Source: JALZKA01 sp963715405
GTDB lineage: Bacteria > Actinomycetota > Thermoleophilia > Solirubrobacterales > 70-9
Length of the DNA stretch: 64,000 nt
Reading direction: 5' to 3'
NCBI GenBank assembly: GCA_963715405.1
Contig: OY970239.1
Location: 1,302,001 to 1,366,000 of the forward strand
A program made the position numbers and the translations under genes. Below are positions 50,092-58,429 of the stretch, in pieces; the stretch's first letter is position 1; each line of letters opens with the position of its first letter. The notes under the pieces are model-generated. The model ran no database searches and had not been told where the DNA came from. It saw only the letters and a program-made list of their open reading frames with translations.

Positions 50092-51195
50092 CTACAGCTG
50101 GAAGACACCGTTTTCCTGAAGAAGCTCGCCATCGACTTCGATCCGCCCCCCTTGCCGGAGGTCGCAAACGAGGTCGGTGTGCACGGCGCTCTCGTTCTTG
50201 CCGCCCGATTCCGGGTAGCTGGCGCCGACCGCCAGATGGACGGTGCCGCCGATCTTTTCGTCGAGGAGCACGTCCCGGGTGCCACGGTCGATTCGGTAGT
50301 TCGTCCCGATTCCGAGCTCCCCGAGGCGCCGCGCGCCCTCGTCGGTGTCGATCAGCTCGATGAGGAATTCCTCGCCACGCTCCGCCGATGCGTCGACGAC
50401 ATTGCCTGACTCGAAGCGAAAGCGAACACCCGCAACCTCTCGTCCCGCCACCATCGCAGGGAGTTGGAACGAGACCTCCCCGTCCACTGCGTCCTCGAGC
50501 GGACCGGTGAAGAACTCGCCGTCGGGCATGTTGCGATCGCCGAAGCACGGGATGAAGGTCCGCCCCTCGATGCCCAGCCTCAGATCGGTTCCGGGACCGG
50601 TGATGTGGACCTCCGAGTGGCCCGTGGCGAGCTCCGCCAGACGCTTCGTCTCGCGTGAGGCCTCTTCCCATGCCGCGAGCGGATCGTCCACATCGGCGAG
50701 GCATGCGCCGTAGTAGAAGTCTTCGAACTCGCGCAAGCTCATCTCGGCGTCTGACGCGTAGGCATTCGTTGGGAAGATCGTGTAGACCCACCGATGCTCG
50801 CCTCGGGCCGAGCGCTTCATGACCTGGTCGATCAGGCCGCGGGTCGCCGCCTGTCGTTTCGTCTGGCGCTCGGGTGCGATCGAGGAAAGAGCGCGGGTGT
50901 TGGTGTCGGCGCCGATCACGATCCGGGCGTCGGCCTCTTCGGCCGCCCACTTCGAAAGGGGCGAGATCCACTCGAGCTGCGCATCCGAGGCGTTTCGGAA
51001 AAAGCTCTCGGGCTGGCCGTCGAACGCCATCGAGAGGACCGGCTGGCCGCCTGCTTTCAGAACCTCGCCATAGACAATTGCGACGAGGGGCTCGGCGGCG
51101 ACGGGTCCTTCGATCAGGCACGTGTCGCCCTCCGACACCTTCGTCGAATAGTGCACGAGGATCTTCGCGAGGTTCGTGACGCGCGGGTCGTTCAT
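50092..51195 (-). CDS. Aminopeptidase, M29 (AmpS/thermophilic aminopeptidase) family
   Basis: 367 residues from the ATG at 51195 (MNDPRVTNLAKILVHYSTKV). Family landmarks are IVIGADTNTRALSSIAPERQ, the metal-binding FIPCFGDRNMPDGEFFTGPL (Glu) and GEEFLIELIDTDEGARRLGE. Later landmarks are the His-bearing VHLAVGASYPESGGKNESAV and SAVHTDLVCDLRQGG. It should remove N-terminal amino acids using two metal ions. It overlaps pdxT by 4 bases, which is unexpected functionally but shows co-transcription with the vitamin B6 genes. Confidence 0.92.
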   Translation of the reverse strand: MNDPRVTNLAKILVHYSTKVSEGDTCLIEGPVAAEPLVAIVYGEVLKAGGQPVLSMAFDGQPESFFRNASDAQLEWISPLSKWAAEEADARIVIGADTNTRALSSIAPERQTKRQAATRGLIDQVMKRSARGEHRWVYTIFPTNAYASDAEMSLREFEDFYYGACLADVDDPLAAWEEASRETKRLAELATGHSEVHITGPGTDLRLGIEGRTFIPCFGDRNMPDGEFFTGPLEDAVDGEVSFQLPAMVAGREVAGVRFRFESGNVVDASAERGEEFLIELIDTDEGARRLGELGIGTNYRIDRGTRDVLLDEKIGGTVHLAVGASYPESGGKNESAVHTDLVCDLRQGGRIEVDGELLQENGVFQL

Positions 51196-51830
51196 CTCTC
51201 GTCCTCTTCCCCCCTCGCGGCAGGGTAAGCCCTCCCAGCTTCCGACGTCATCGCCATCAGCAATGCGTGGAGGCGCGGGTCGTCGGTCAGCTCGGGATGA
51301 AAGGCGCAGGCGAGGACAGAGCCTTCGCGGACGACCACGGGATGGCCGTCGATCGACGCGAGCACCTCGACATGATCGCCGTGCTCCTCGATCCATGGCG
51401 CCCGGATGAACACTGCGCGCAGGGACTCCGGGCCGATGCCCTTGATCACGAGGTCCGCCTCGAAGCTAGCGAGCTGACGGCCGAAGGCGTTGCGCTTGCA
51501 AGTCGTATCGATGAGGCCGAGGTGGTCTCGCCCGCACAGGATCATCCCGGCGCACGTGCCGAGGATGGGCTTGTTCTCCGTGTGGTGCTCGCGGATCGGC
51601 CCGGCGAGCCCATCACGCTCGATTGCCTTCGCGATCGTCGTCGACTCGCCCCCGGGGATGACCAGCGCGTCAACGTGTTGGATCTCATCGGGGGTGCGAA
51701 CTTCGCGCGCGTCGGCGCCGAGCTCGGAGAGCATCCTCACGTGAGCGGCGAATCCGCCTTGGCTGGCCAGCACGCCAACGACGGTGCGGTTCGCCTCCCC
51801 GGCGGGCGGCACGAGCGCACGGAGCTCCAA
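51192..51830 (-). CDS. pdxT: Pyridoxal 5'-phosphate synthase glutaminase subunit
   Basis: 212 residues from a TTG just after the pdxS stop. The class I glutaminase features are VVGVLASQGGFAAHVRMLSE, LVIPGGESTTIAKAIERDGL, the Cys nucleophile in PILGTCAGMILCGRDHLG, RNAFGRQLASFEADL and the catalytic His/Glu in ACAFHPELTDDPRLHALLM. It supplies ammonia to PdxS for making pyridoxal phosphate. Confidence 0.95.
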   Translation of the reverse strand: MELRALVPPAGEANRTVVGVLASQGGFAAHVRMLSELGADAREVRTPDEIQHVDALVIPGGESTTIAKAIERDGLAGPIREHHTENKPILGTCAGMILCGRDHLGLIDTTCKRNAFGRQLASFEADLVIKGIGPESLRAVFIRAPWIEEHGDHVEVLASIDGHPVVVREGSVLACAFHPELTDDPRLHALLMAMTSEAGRAYPAARGEEDER

Positions 51831-52718
51831 TCAGACCCCGCGGTGCTGGAGGAGCTCTCCCTGCGCGGCGAGTTCTGCGATGTCGTCACCGCGCATGGGC
51901 TCGCCGAGGTCCATGGAGGCGGCAGCGACCCTCGCGGGGTCTTGAGCGTGGGTTGTCGCCTCCACGATCGCGCGGGCTCGGCGCTCGGGATCGGACGACT
52001 TGAAGATGCCCGAGCCCACGAAGTTCCCCTCTGCTCCCAGCTGCATCGTGAGCGAAGCGTCGGCGGGCGTCGCGATGCCGCCGGCGCAGAAGAGAGGTAC
52101 GGGTAGCCAGCCGGCCTCGGCCACCTCGGCGACGAGGTCGACGGGCGCCTGAAGTTCCTTGGCGGCGGACGGAAGCTCCGACGAGTCGAGTGACTGTAGT
52201 TGGCGGATTCCGCCTGTAATCCCCCGCAGGTGCCGAACTGCCTCGACGATGTTGCCGGTCCCGGCCTCGCCTTTGGAGCGGATCATCGCCGCACCTTCTG
52301 CGATTCGCCGCAGCGCCTCGCCGAGGTTGGTGGCGCCACAGACGAACGGGATGTCGAAGGCCTGCTTTTCGATGTGGTTGGCCTCGTCGGCGGGCGTGAG
52401 GACCTCGGATTCGTCGATGTAGTCGACCTCGAGCGCTTCAAGCACCTGCGCCTCGGCAAAGTGGCCGATTCGCGCCTTCGCCATGACCGGAATCGTCACG
52501 GCGGCCTGGATGCCCTTGATCATCGCGGGGTCGGACATGCGAGCGACCCCGCCATCGCGCCGGATATCGGCCGGTACGCGTTCGAGCGCCATGACGGCAA
52601 CAGCGCCCGCGTCCTCGGCAATGCGCGCCTCGTCGGGCGTGACGACGTCCATGATCACGCCCCCCTTGAGCATCTCGGCAAGGCCGCGTTTTACCCGGAA
52701 TGTGGCGCGTTCAGGCAT
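51831..52718 (-). CDS. pdxS: Pyridoxal 5'-phosphate synthase lyase subunit
   Basis: 295 residues from the ATG at 52718 (MPERATFRVKRGLAEMLKGG); an in-frame ATG at 52730 would add four. PdxS combines ribose 5-phosphate, glyceraldehyde 3-phosphate and ammonia into PLP. The catalytic Asp and Lys are in GVIMDVVTPDEARIAEDAGA and PVMAKARIGHFAEAQVLEAL, and the second Lys in GAAMIRSKGEAGTGNIVEAV. GNFVGSGIFKSSDPERRARA is the phosphate-binding end. Highly conserved; call is secure. Confidence 0.96.
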   Translation of the reverse strand: MPERATFRVKRGLAEMLKGGVIMDVVTPDEARIAEDAGAVAVMALERVPADIRRDGGVARMSDPAMIKGIQAAVTIPVMAKARIGHFAEAQVLEALEVDYIDESEVLTPADEANHIEKQAFDIPFVCGATNLGEALRRIAEGAAMIRSKGEAGTGNIVEAVRHLRGITGGIRQLQSLDSSELPSAAKELQAPVDLVAEVAEAGWLPVPLFCAGGIATPADASLTMQLGAEGNFVGSGIFKSSDPERRARAIVEATTHAQDPARVAAASMDLGEPMRGDDIAELAAQGELLQHRGV

Positions 52719-52800
52719 ACGCTTGAGCATACGGAAGGCGCGAGCTTGCGAGCGCCAAACGCTCCGCGATTGCCCTAGGCGACGCTGAGAGTGATCTCGC

Positions 52801-52815
52801 GGGACAGACTGTCCC
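52801..52815. repeat. 15-base palindrome GGGACAGACTGTCCC
   Basis: A perfect odd-centre palindrome between pdxS and the small gene downstream of rpiR. A similar one, GAGACAGGCTGTCTC, lies at 35098-35112 at the start of the second HIT gene. Both share the GACAG-N-CTGTC core and may belong to a dispersed repeat or protein-binding class. Confidence 0.5.
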
Positions 52816-52840
52816 GCTATCTCACCTCGGTCTTGCCTGC

Positions 52841-53044
52841 CTACGCCGCGCGCTCGAGGTAGACGGCGCTCTCGAGCTCCGTCCACGCGCCCGGGGTGAT
52901 CCGGGTGGGCGGAGCGACGCGACGCGCGCTTTCGGCACGTTGGATCGCTTCGTGCCGCTTGCGATCGAGCGCTCGCAGCTCGGCTCCGAGATCGGCGAGG
53001 GGTGAGCGGGAGGGATCCGGCGCTCTCGGGTCGCGACGCGTCAT
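52841..53044 (-). CDS. Short hypothetical protein downstream of rpiR-type gene
   Basis: 67 residues, rich in Arg, Ala and Glu (MTRRDPRAPDPSRSPLADLG, ALDRKRHEAIQRAESARR). It begins 2 bases after the regulator's stop. The middle is probably one helix. No family is recognised. Confidence 0.45.
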   Translation of the reverse strand: MTRRDPRAPDPSRSPLADLGAELRALDRKRHEAIQRAESARRVAPPTRITPGAWTELESAVYLERAA

Positions 53045-53046
53045 TG

Positions 53047-53973
53047 CTACTTGAGCTTGAAAGCCCGGATGCGATCCTTGTAGGCGCCCTTATCGCGCGA
53101 GTACACGCCGTAAGCGAGCGCCTGGACCAGCGCCAGGAGCGAGGTGTTCGACTGGATGAAGGACGGGCTGTTCGACGAGAAGTAGAGGGTGAGGTCCGAA
53201 TGCTCACCCACCTCGGAGAGCGTCGCGTCGGTGATCGCAAGCGTGGTTGCCTGGCGATGCTTGGCGAGCTTCATGGCGCGGACGACGATCGGGTGTGCGC
53301 GGCCGGCCGAGAAGGCGATGACGAGGGCACCCTCTTCCAGACGGCTGAGACGGGTGATGGAGTCCTGGCGCGGGCTTGCGACGACCTCGGCGCGGATGTC
53401 GAGGAGCGCGAGCAGGTGGCGCAGGTAGCTCGCAAAGAAGGCGAGCTGGTCCATGCCGACGATCATCACGCGATTGGCGCCGGCGAGCGCTTCCACGCAC
53501 GCCTCGACATCCTCCGCAGAGAGGTTGCGCACGGTGTCTTCGAGGTCGCCGTGGTCGGCGGCGAGCGACGCCTCGAACTCGGAGTGATCGAAGTCGAAGA
53601 GGGAGCTCTTCTCCGCGGCGCCGTTCTCTGAGGGGCGGGTGCGGTACTCCTCAATCGCCGCCTGCTGAAGCTCGGGATAGCCCTCGAATCCGAGGGCTTG
53701 CGAAAAGCGCACGACGGTCGACGAGGAGGTCGACGCTCGGCGGGCCAGCTCTTCGGCGGTCTGAAACGCCGCCTCGTCGAGGTGGTCCACGATGTAGCGG
53801 GCGACGTCCTTTTGCGAGCGGGAGAACTCGTCGAAGCGCTCCGTGATGAACGCGGAGAGGGTCTTCGCCTCTTTTTTGCTCTTCGCCTTCGTGCGCGTCC
53901 CCGCTCCATTCCCGCGGGCTGCGGCGCGAGAGGTTGATGAGGACGGGCGGGTCTTCGTCGCTGTCTTGCTCAC
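53047..53973 (-). CDS. RpiR-family transcriptional regulator (HTH plus SIS domain)
   Basis: 308 residues. A basic Lys/Thr/Ser-rich N-terminal tail of about 35 residues is followed by an HTH_6 domain (FSRSQKDVARYIVDHLDEAA, AEELARRASTSSSTVVRFSQ, ALGFEGYPELQQ). A SIS sugar-phosphate-binding domain follows (RVMIVGMDQLAFFASYLRHL, ALVIAFSAGRAHPIVVRAMK, QATTLAITDATLSEVGEHSD). Regulators of this type usually sense phosphosugars. Its place upstream of pdxS, which uses pentose phosphate, is suggestive but unproven. Confidence 0.9.
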   Translation of the reverse strand: MSKTATKTRPSSSTSRAAARGNGAGTRTKAKSKKEAKTLSAFITERFDEFSRSQKDVARYIVDHLDEAAFQTAEELARRASTSSSTVVRFSQALGFEGYPELQQAAIEEYRTRPSENGAAEKSSLFDFDHSEFEASLAADHGDLEDTVRNLSAEDVEACVEALAGANRVMIVGMDQLAFFASYLRHLLALLDIRAEVVASPRQDSITRLSRLEEGALVIAFSAGRAHPIVVRAMKLAKHRQATTLAITDATLSEVGEHSDLTLYFSSNSPSFIQSNTSLLALVQALAYGVYSRDKGAYKDRIRAFKLK

Positions 53974-54060
53974 GGCGGCTTGTTTCGCCCCTCTCCACGC
54001 TTTCCCTTCTGCGCCTCCTCACGAATCGCCCGAAGCAGGATCTGTGCTTGGATCGGGCAC

Positions 54061-54447
54061 ATGGATCTCGAAGACGCCTTGCGCCAGCTCAACCGGAACA
54101 TGATCGCCTTCGACCTCGTGCTGGGCACGGGCGCGCTGTTTGCGCCGCGGGCGACGCTCGCCGTGATCGGGCACGACGCCCCTTCCGAGGACGCGGAGCA
54201 TCTGTTTCGCCGCTGCGGTCCGATCTGGCTCACGTTCGCTGCCGCTCATCTCGTGGCCGAGCGCCGGGGAAAGTCGCAGGATTGGTGGGCGCTGGCGTGG
54301 CTTCGAGGCACTGAGCTCGCGACGGACGCAGTCTGGTCACGCTCGCCGGCGGTAAGCCGGCCCGGGGCTGTAGAAGGCCTGAAGCTCGCCGGCGTCGCGA
54401 ACGCCGCGATGGCCGCCGGCTTCGCTTGGCTTGCCTCGCGCAGCTAG
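54061..54447 (+). CDS. Small hypothetical membrane-associated protein
   Basis: 128 residues from the ATG at 54061 (MDLEDALRQLNRNMIAFDLV). Weakly hydrophobic segments (GTGALFAPRATLAVIG, CGPIWLTFAAAHLVAE, GLKLAGVANAAMAAGFAWLA) suggest three or four membrane spans. No catalytic motif is visible. It is convergent with the next gene, sharing 4 bases. Confidence 0.6.
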   Translation: MDLEDALRQLNRNMIAFDLVLGTGALFAPRATLAVIGHDAPSEDAEHLFRRCGPIWLTFAAAHLVAERRGKSQDWWALAWLRGTELATDAVWSRSPAVSRPGAVEGLKLAGVANAAMAAGFAWLASRS

Positions 54448-54986
54448 GGACCGGCCGGCGGCTGAGATTGGCGCTCGAGCTCTTCGGCTGAGACGAGCGG
54501 GTCGGAGCACTTGCTGAAGCCGAGTCTCTCCGCGGTCTTCTGGCGGGCGGCCTGCTGCGAGGCGAGCCTCACCTGTGCCTCCTCATAGGCGTCCGGGTCG
54601 TCGTCGCGCGCCGCGGCGAGCCCCTCTCTCAGGATGTCGATCCCGTCTTCGCGCTCCTTCAAATAGTCGTCGACCCCCGCGCCCAGGCTCTCGGGCGGAT
54701 TCAGCTCCTCGATGCCGTCGTGCTCCTCTTCGGCCAGCTCGATTAGCGCATCGACCTGCTCTTCGGCCTCGGCGGCCGTGCGCGGCGCCGATCCCTGCAC
54801 GTTCAGGAACTCCTCGTGCGCCTGGGCGCAGATCTCATCGCCTTGCGAGAGGAACTCCGCGGCGCTCAGCTCGTCGTCCGAGAATGGCCCCAAGTCGAGG
54901 ATCATCGCGACGAGCGTGAGCACGAGAACAACTCCGATGATCGCGGCCGCGAGGCCCGTGCGGTTCGTTCGCGGCACCTCCTCCAC
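54444..54986 (-). CDS. Membrane-anchored acidic helical protein
   Basis: 180 residues. One N-terminal membrane span (LAAAIIGVVLVLTLVAMILD) anchors an extracellular, strongly acidic helical domain (AAEAEEQVDALIELAEEEHD, YLKEREDGIDILREGLAAAR) with two cysteines (DEICAQAHEEF and FSKCSDPLV) that could form one disulfide. No family is recognised. Confidence 0.65.
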   Translation of the reverse strand: MEEVPRTNRTGLAAAIIGVVLVLTLVAMILDLGPFSDDELSAAEFLSQGDEICAQAHEEFLNVQGSAPRTAAEAEEQVDALIELAEEEHDGIEELNPPESLGAGVDDYLKEREDGIDILREGLAAARDDDPDAYEEAQVRLASQQAARQKTAERLGFSKCSDPLVSAEELERQSQPPAGP

Positions 54987-55032
54987 AGTCCGTGGAGCCT
55001 AATTGCTCATCAGACCCTGTCACGCTCATTCG

Positions 55033-55377
55033 ATGCAGGACTTCCAAGGGCTTCCCGACTCGAGGACGAGCCTGCGCGGCCTCACCGCCGAAGGCGACGA
55101 GGCGTGGCTCATCCGCGCGATCTCCCAGAAGCTCTATCGCTGCCCCGGCTGCGGCCGCGCGGTCGAGATCGGAATGGAGCACGTGATCGTCCAGCGAGTC
55201 GCACGCCTCGGCGGGACCGAGCACCAGCACTGGCACCGCACCTGCGCAGAGGACGGGCCGATGCTCGAGTTGCGCCAGCTTCGCAAGGTGAGCGCGTTCG
55301 AGTCGCGGCCCGGGAAGCTCGCCGAGCGAGGTAAGTCAAAGGCTGGGCGCAGGCGACGAGACATGCGCCGCGGTTAG
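55033..55377 (+). CDS. Small zinc-finger-like hypothetical protein
   Basis: 114 residues from the ATG at 55033 (MQDFQGLPDSRTSLRGLTAE). A Cys/His set suggests a zinc site: LYRCPGCGRAVEIGMEHVIV and HQHWHRTCAEDG. The C-terminus is basic (SKAGRRRRDMRRG), so nucleic-acid binding is possible. Divergent from the acidic membrane protein gene. Confidence 0.6.
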   Translation: MQDFQGLPDSRTSLRGLTAEGDEAWLIRAISQKLYRCPGCGRAVEIGMEHVIVQRVARLGGTEHQHWHRTCAEDGPMLELRQLRKVSAFESRPGKLAERGKSKAGRRRRDMRRG

Positions 55378-55435
55378 AGCTCCACGCCCCCGTCGCCGCT
55401 GTCCGGGCAGGCTTAGCGGCTTCGATCCGCGCGTT

Positions 55436-55792
55436 CTAGTTCTTGCGAGGGATCGTCTCGAGCACGAACACCTCGGTCGCGATTCCGTCTTTGACCTTCT
55501 TCGGGAATCTGGCGGCGATTCTGCGCTTCATCGCTTTCGCGACAACCGCGCTGGTCTCATGCTTGAACGACGTCATCGTGCGCACGGGCCCTTCCTCCTC
55601 GGCTCTGCTCGCGATGCTCTCCTTGAGCTGGGTCGCAGACGATTCGGGGACGGACCACCGCACCACGCCAGCCTCGAGCTCGACCGATGCATCGGAGGGC
55701 GCGGAATCGGCGTAGCGGTTCCAGACCGAATTGAGCGAAGCGCCGAGGGACCTCGACATCTCGCTTGGCTCGACATGCTGCGGCTCGGACAT
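55436..55792 (-). CDS. Hypothetical protein
   Basis: 118 residues with no recognised motif: SLGASLNSVWNRYADSAPSD, VRWSVPESSATQLKESIASR, AKAMKRRIAARFPKKVKDGI. The alternating strands and helices could be a small alpha/beta domain. It is single, 144 bases downstream of the 2,3-dehydratase gene end. Confidence 0.45.
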   Translation of the reverse strand: MSEPQHVEPSEMSRSLGASLNSVWNRYADSAPSDASVELEAGVVRWSVPESSATQLKESIASRAEEEGPVRTMTSFKHETSAVVAKAMKRRIAARFPKKVKDGIATEVFVLETIPRKN

Positions 55793-55936
55793 TTGAGCTC
55801 CGTATCTCGCTTCCTCGGAAAGAGCACTCGGCGGGCAGAGGAAACGAAGAGATCCCAGCGGGCAGGACTAATCGTAGCGCTTGGCACAAAGGTGGGGATG
55901 TCGTAATCCCCCCGGGCAACTCGGTTTCCGCGTGCT

Positions 55937-57247
55937 TCAAAGGGCAGCAAGGGCGCTATCGAGCTCGCTGCTTAAAAGCAGCGATACGAGCGTCCGCAAC
56001 TCGTTCGTCGTTGAGCCCGGCTGTTGTACCAGCATCTCAAGGGTCCCGAGGGAAATCCAGGTTCCGAACGGATACTGCTTGCGGCGGTCGCCGCCGTCGC
56101 GGGTGAGAACGATTCGGTACTGCCCGCGAACACTCAGGAACCGACCTCCTTCATCACTCTGATCGATCCGGACGAGTTCGATGCTGTTGGGGGACCGGAG
56201 GAGTCGATCGAGGTACGGTGGGATGCCCGAGGTCTGGATCGAGGGACCGAACTCCCGTCGGTTGCCAAAGCCGAGCTCCTGGACCAGCGAGACAAAGACC
56301 TCGACGATGCCGTCTGCGATCCTCATGATCAGAGTGTCCGAACCGGGTCTCGCTTGCGAAAGGAACGGCTGACACCAGGTGGAGACCTCACGATCGGTAG
56401 TAGTCACCTCCCGGTATTCGACCACCTTTCGATCATCGGGGTCACGGAGGCCTCCCGGATGGAGCGTCCATCCTGGCATCGCGTCCAGGGGCACGAAGCT
56501 CCACAATATTCGCGGCGATTGTGGAATGGCCCTCCTCTCAAGGAGCCTGGCAAGGAGGTCTTCGTGCCGGACTCGATAGGAACGCGCGAGTGGCCGGGCG
56601 CGGAACAGCGGGCCGCCGCCGGCAAGCAGGGCCCAGGGCGATGTGGCGATCACCGATCGAGCATCCGTGTTCACGGTGTAGGAGCGTGCGAGGCGGTCGC
56701 GCAGGCTGGGGCCGTCGCACCACATCCACCGGTGATCCCCGCCATCGACCTCACAATCCTTCGGCAGAGCGAGAGTTGTGTTCCGGTTGAACTTCCACAG
56801 GAACGCCGAGCCCTGCTCTGAGTGAGGAGCATCCGAGATCACCGCACCGCCTGCGCGGAAGAGGTCGAGAAACCGGGTTGGTTGACCGCCGTGCTCTTGC
56901 ATGTAGTTGCTCCGAGTTGCCTGGAGCGAGGGCGCGATTTGAGTGCCGCGGATGCTTCCCGGCTCTGTCTTGGCCTGCAGGAGCCACTCCACGCCTTCCC
57001 CGGCGTCGCGCACCACGAAGCCGAGCCAGCCCACCTCGGGCTGGTCGATCATCGCCTGAAGAGGACCATCGCCCCCCGCGTCTGCCGGTCTTTGCTTGAC
57101 CCCGGCGATCGAGAAGAAGCGACCGGTTTCGTGGACCAGGCGTCCGCTGCTCAGTTGCCACTTCCGGCAGTCCGCGAGATCTATCTCGCGAACTGCCAGG
57201 CGACTCTTGACCCTCGCGGACTCAAGCCAGGTTTCTATGTCGGTCAC
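55937..57247 (-). CDS. NDP-hexose 2,3-dehydratase
   Basis: 436 residues. This family removes C-2 oxygen from NDP-4-keto-6-deoxyhexoses on the way to 2-deoxysugars of antibiotics and glycans. It is made of two homologous halves. The first has EWLLQAKTEPGSIRGTQIAP and SLQATRSNYMQEHGGQPTRF. The second has FLSQARPGSDTLIMRIADGI, FGPSIQTSGIPPYLDR and DQSDEGGRFLSVRGQYRIVL. The key QATRSNY and EGGRF strings of the family are present. It overlaps the glycosyltransferase gene by 4 bases. No other deoxysugar gene lies beside it, though CDP-glucose genes are 28 kb away. Confidence 0.88.
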   Translation of the reverse strand: MTDIETWLESARVKSRLAVREIDLADCRKWQLSSGRLVHETGRFFSIAGVKQRPADAGGDGPLQAMIDQPEVGWLGFVVRDAGEGVEWLLQAKTEPGSIRGTQIAPSLQATRSNYMQEHGGQPTRFLDLFRAGGAVISDAPHSEQGSAFLWKFNRNTTLALPKDCEVDGGDHRWMWCDGPSLRDRLARSYTVNTDARSVIATSPWALLAGGGPLFRARPLARSYRVRHEDLLARLLERRAIPQSPRILWSFVPLDAMPGWTLHPGGLRDPDDRKVVEYREVTTTDREVSTWCQPFLSQARPGSDTLIMRIADGIVEVFVSLVQELGFGNRREFGPSIQTSGIPPYLDRLLRSPNSIELVRIDQSDEGGRFLSVRGQYRIVLTRDGGDRRKQYPFGTWISLGTLEMLVQQPGSTTNELRTLVSLLLSSELDSALAAL

Positions 57248-58248
57248 TGGGACACACGTGCTTTCGCGAAGGCAATCATCTTCGCGAGCTCAGGCTGGCG
57301 ATCGATGTGCTCGCCCGTGCGTCGGGCAAGCATCCTGTGGAGGAGGTTGGACTCGCCCGCCGCGGCGTCCGCCCGCAGGGACGTCAGATCGATGCCCGAT
57401 GCCACCAGGATCTCGGCGGGCGCATTCCCAGGGGCCTGCACGGGCTCGAACTCGCGAGCCAGGCTCAGCGCCCGCGAGAGCCAGAGATCATCGGCCACCG
57501 AAGCCATCAGATGCGAGGTATCGCCGCGTTCTATCTGTTGCACCCAGCTCTCGGCGAACTCAGCGCTGAGTCCGTAGATTTTGGCGCCCCGTCCGGGCGC
57601 GAGGGGCGCCATACGGTCCTTCAGCACAGTGATCGGGCCACCGGTGCAGAGGCGGGTGTCCGCCCGCCACAGCCGGATGCAGTAGTCCTGTATCGGCATG
57701 AGGTGAGTGCGACTGGCAGCGGTCATCGGCCCGACTCGCTCGAGCGTTTCCCGCTTCACCACCCAGCTGCTCATCGGCTCGCTGTAGTGCGCTGGGGCAT
57801 GGAAGGCGACGCTCAGGGAGCGACTGGCCGGGGCCTCCTCGGTGAAGATGGCTCGATCGACCCGCGGTCCGCGATTGGTGAAGAAAGCCGCCCGTGACCA
57901 GTACAGGTCCGCCTCGTTCTCCCGAAGGGCGCGAAGGCCCTCCTCTAGGTGGTTAGGGAGCCAGTAGTCATCGTGGTTCAAAAAGGCCACGGTGGGGCCA
58001 TCCGCCAAAGCCATGCCGACCGAGTTGGGGCCGGACTGCTCACCGAATCGCTCCGGCAGGTTGATGAAACGGATTCGATCGTCACCGAGGGCAGAGACCA
58101 TCGCCTCGGTCTCGTCCGAGCAGGCATCGCCGACAACGATCATCCGCCAGTTCTCGTGGGTCTGCGCCATCGCACAGCGCAAAGTCCGCTTGAGAACCTC
58201 GGCCCGGTTGTACGTCGCGACGACGATCGTGACGTCCTCAGCCATCAT
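57244..58248 (-). CDS. Family-2 glycosyltransferase
   Basis: 334 residues from the ATG at 58248 (MMAEDVTIVVATYNRAEVLK). The GT-A fold is shown by MIVVGDACSDETEAMVSALG, FGEQSGPNSVGMALADGP and the metal motif VAFLNHDDYWLPNHLEEGLR. The C-terminal third is helical and variable. Coupled to the NDP-hexose 2,3-dehydratase gene, so it may attach the deoxysugar or build the glycan that carries it. Confidence 0.88.
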   Translation of the reverse strand: MMAEDVTIVVATYNRAEVLKRTLRCAMAQTHENWRMIVVGDACSDETEAMVSALGDDRIRFINLPERFGEQSGPNSVGMALADGPTVAFLNHDDYWLPNHLEEGLRALRENEADLYWSRAAFFTNRGPRVDRAIFTEEAPASRSLSVAFHAPAHYSEPMSSWVVKRETLERVGPMTAASRTHLMPIQDYCIRLWRADTRLCTGGPITVLKDRMAPLAPGRGAKIYGLSAEFAESWVQQIERGDTSHLMASVADDLWLSRALSLAREFEPVQAPGNAPAEILVASGIDLTSLRADAAAGESNLLHRMLARRTGEHIDRQPELAKMIAFAKARVSQ

Positions 58249-58346
58249 GCGCCACTGGAGTGGGCTCAACACGCTCCTGGGTAGGGCGAGCACCCGTAAC
58301 GGGCGCCTTCGCCGTCGCTACACGGACGATCATCGGCCTGAGTTAT

Positions 58347-58389
58347 ATGGGCCGGGGTGGACTCGAACCACCGACCGACGGATTATGAG
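58347..58389. repeat. Partial copy of the tRNA(CAU) 3' half (att-like scar 1)
   Basis: 43 bases identical to 60023-60065, spanning from the tRNA's 3' end to its anticodon loop. The 5' half of the tRNA is absent, so this is not a gene. Such copies arise when elements integrate at a tRNA 3' end. Confidence 0.88.
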
Positions 58390-58429
58390 CGCGCCTTCAT
58401 TTACGACACCGCCATCGGTCGTCCCTGAT

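Noticed and set aside
53002..53631. 209-codon open frame antisense to the RpiR-type regulator
   Set aside because: The minus strand carries HTH and SIS domains; the antisense frame shows no domain.
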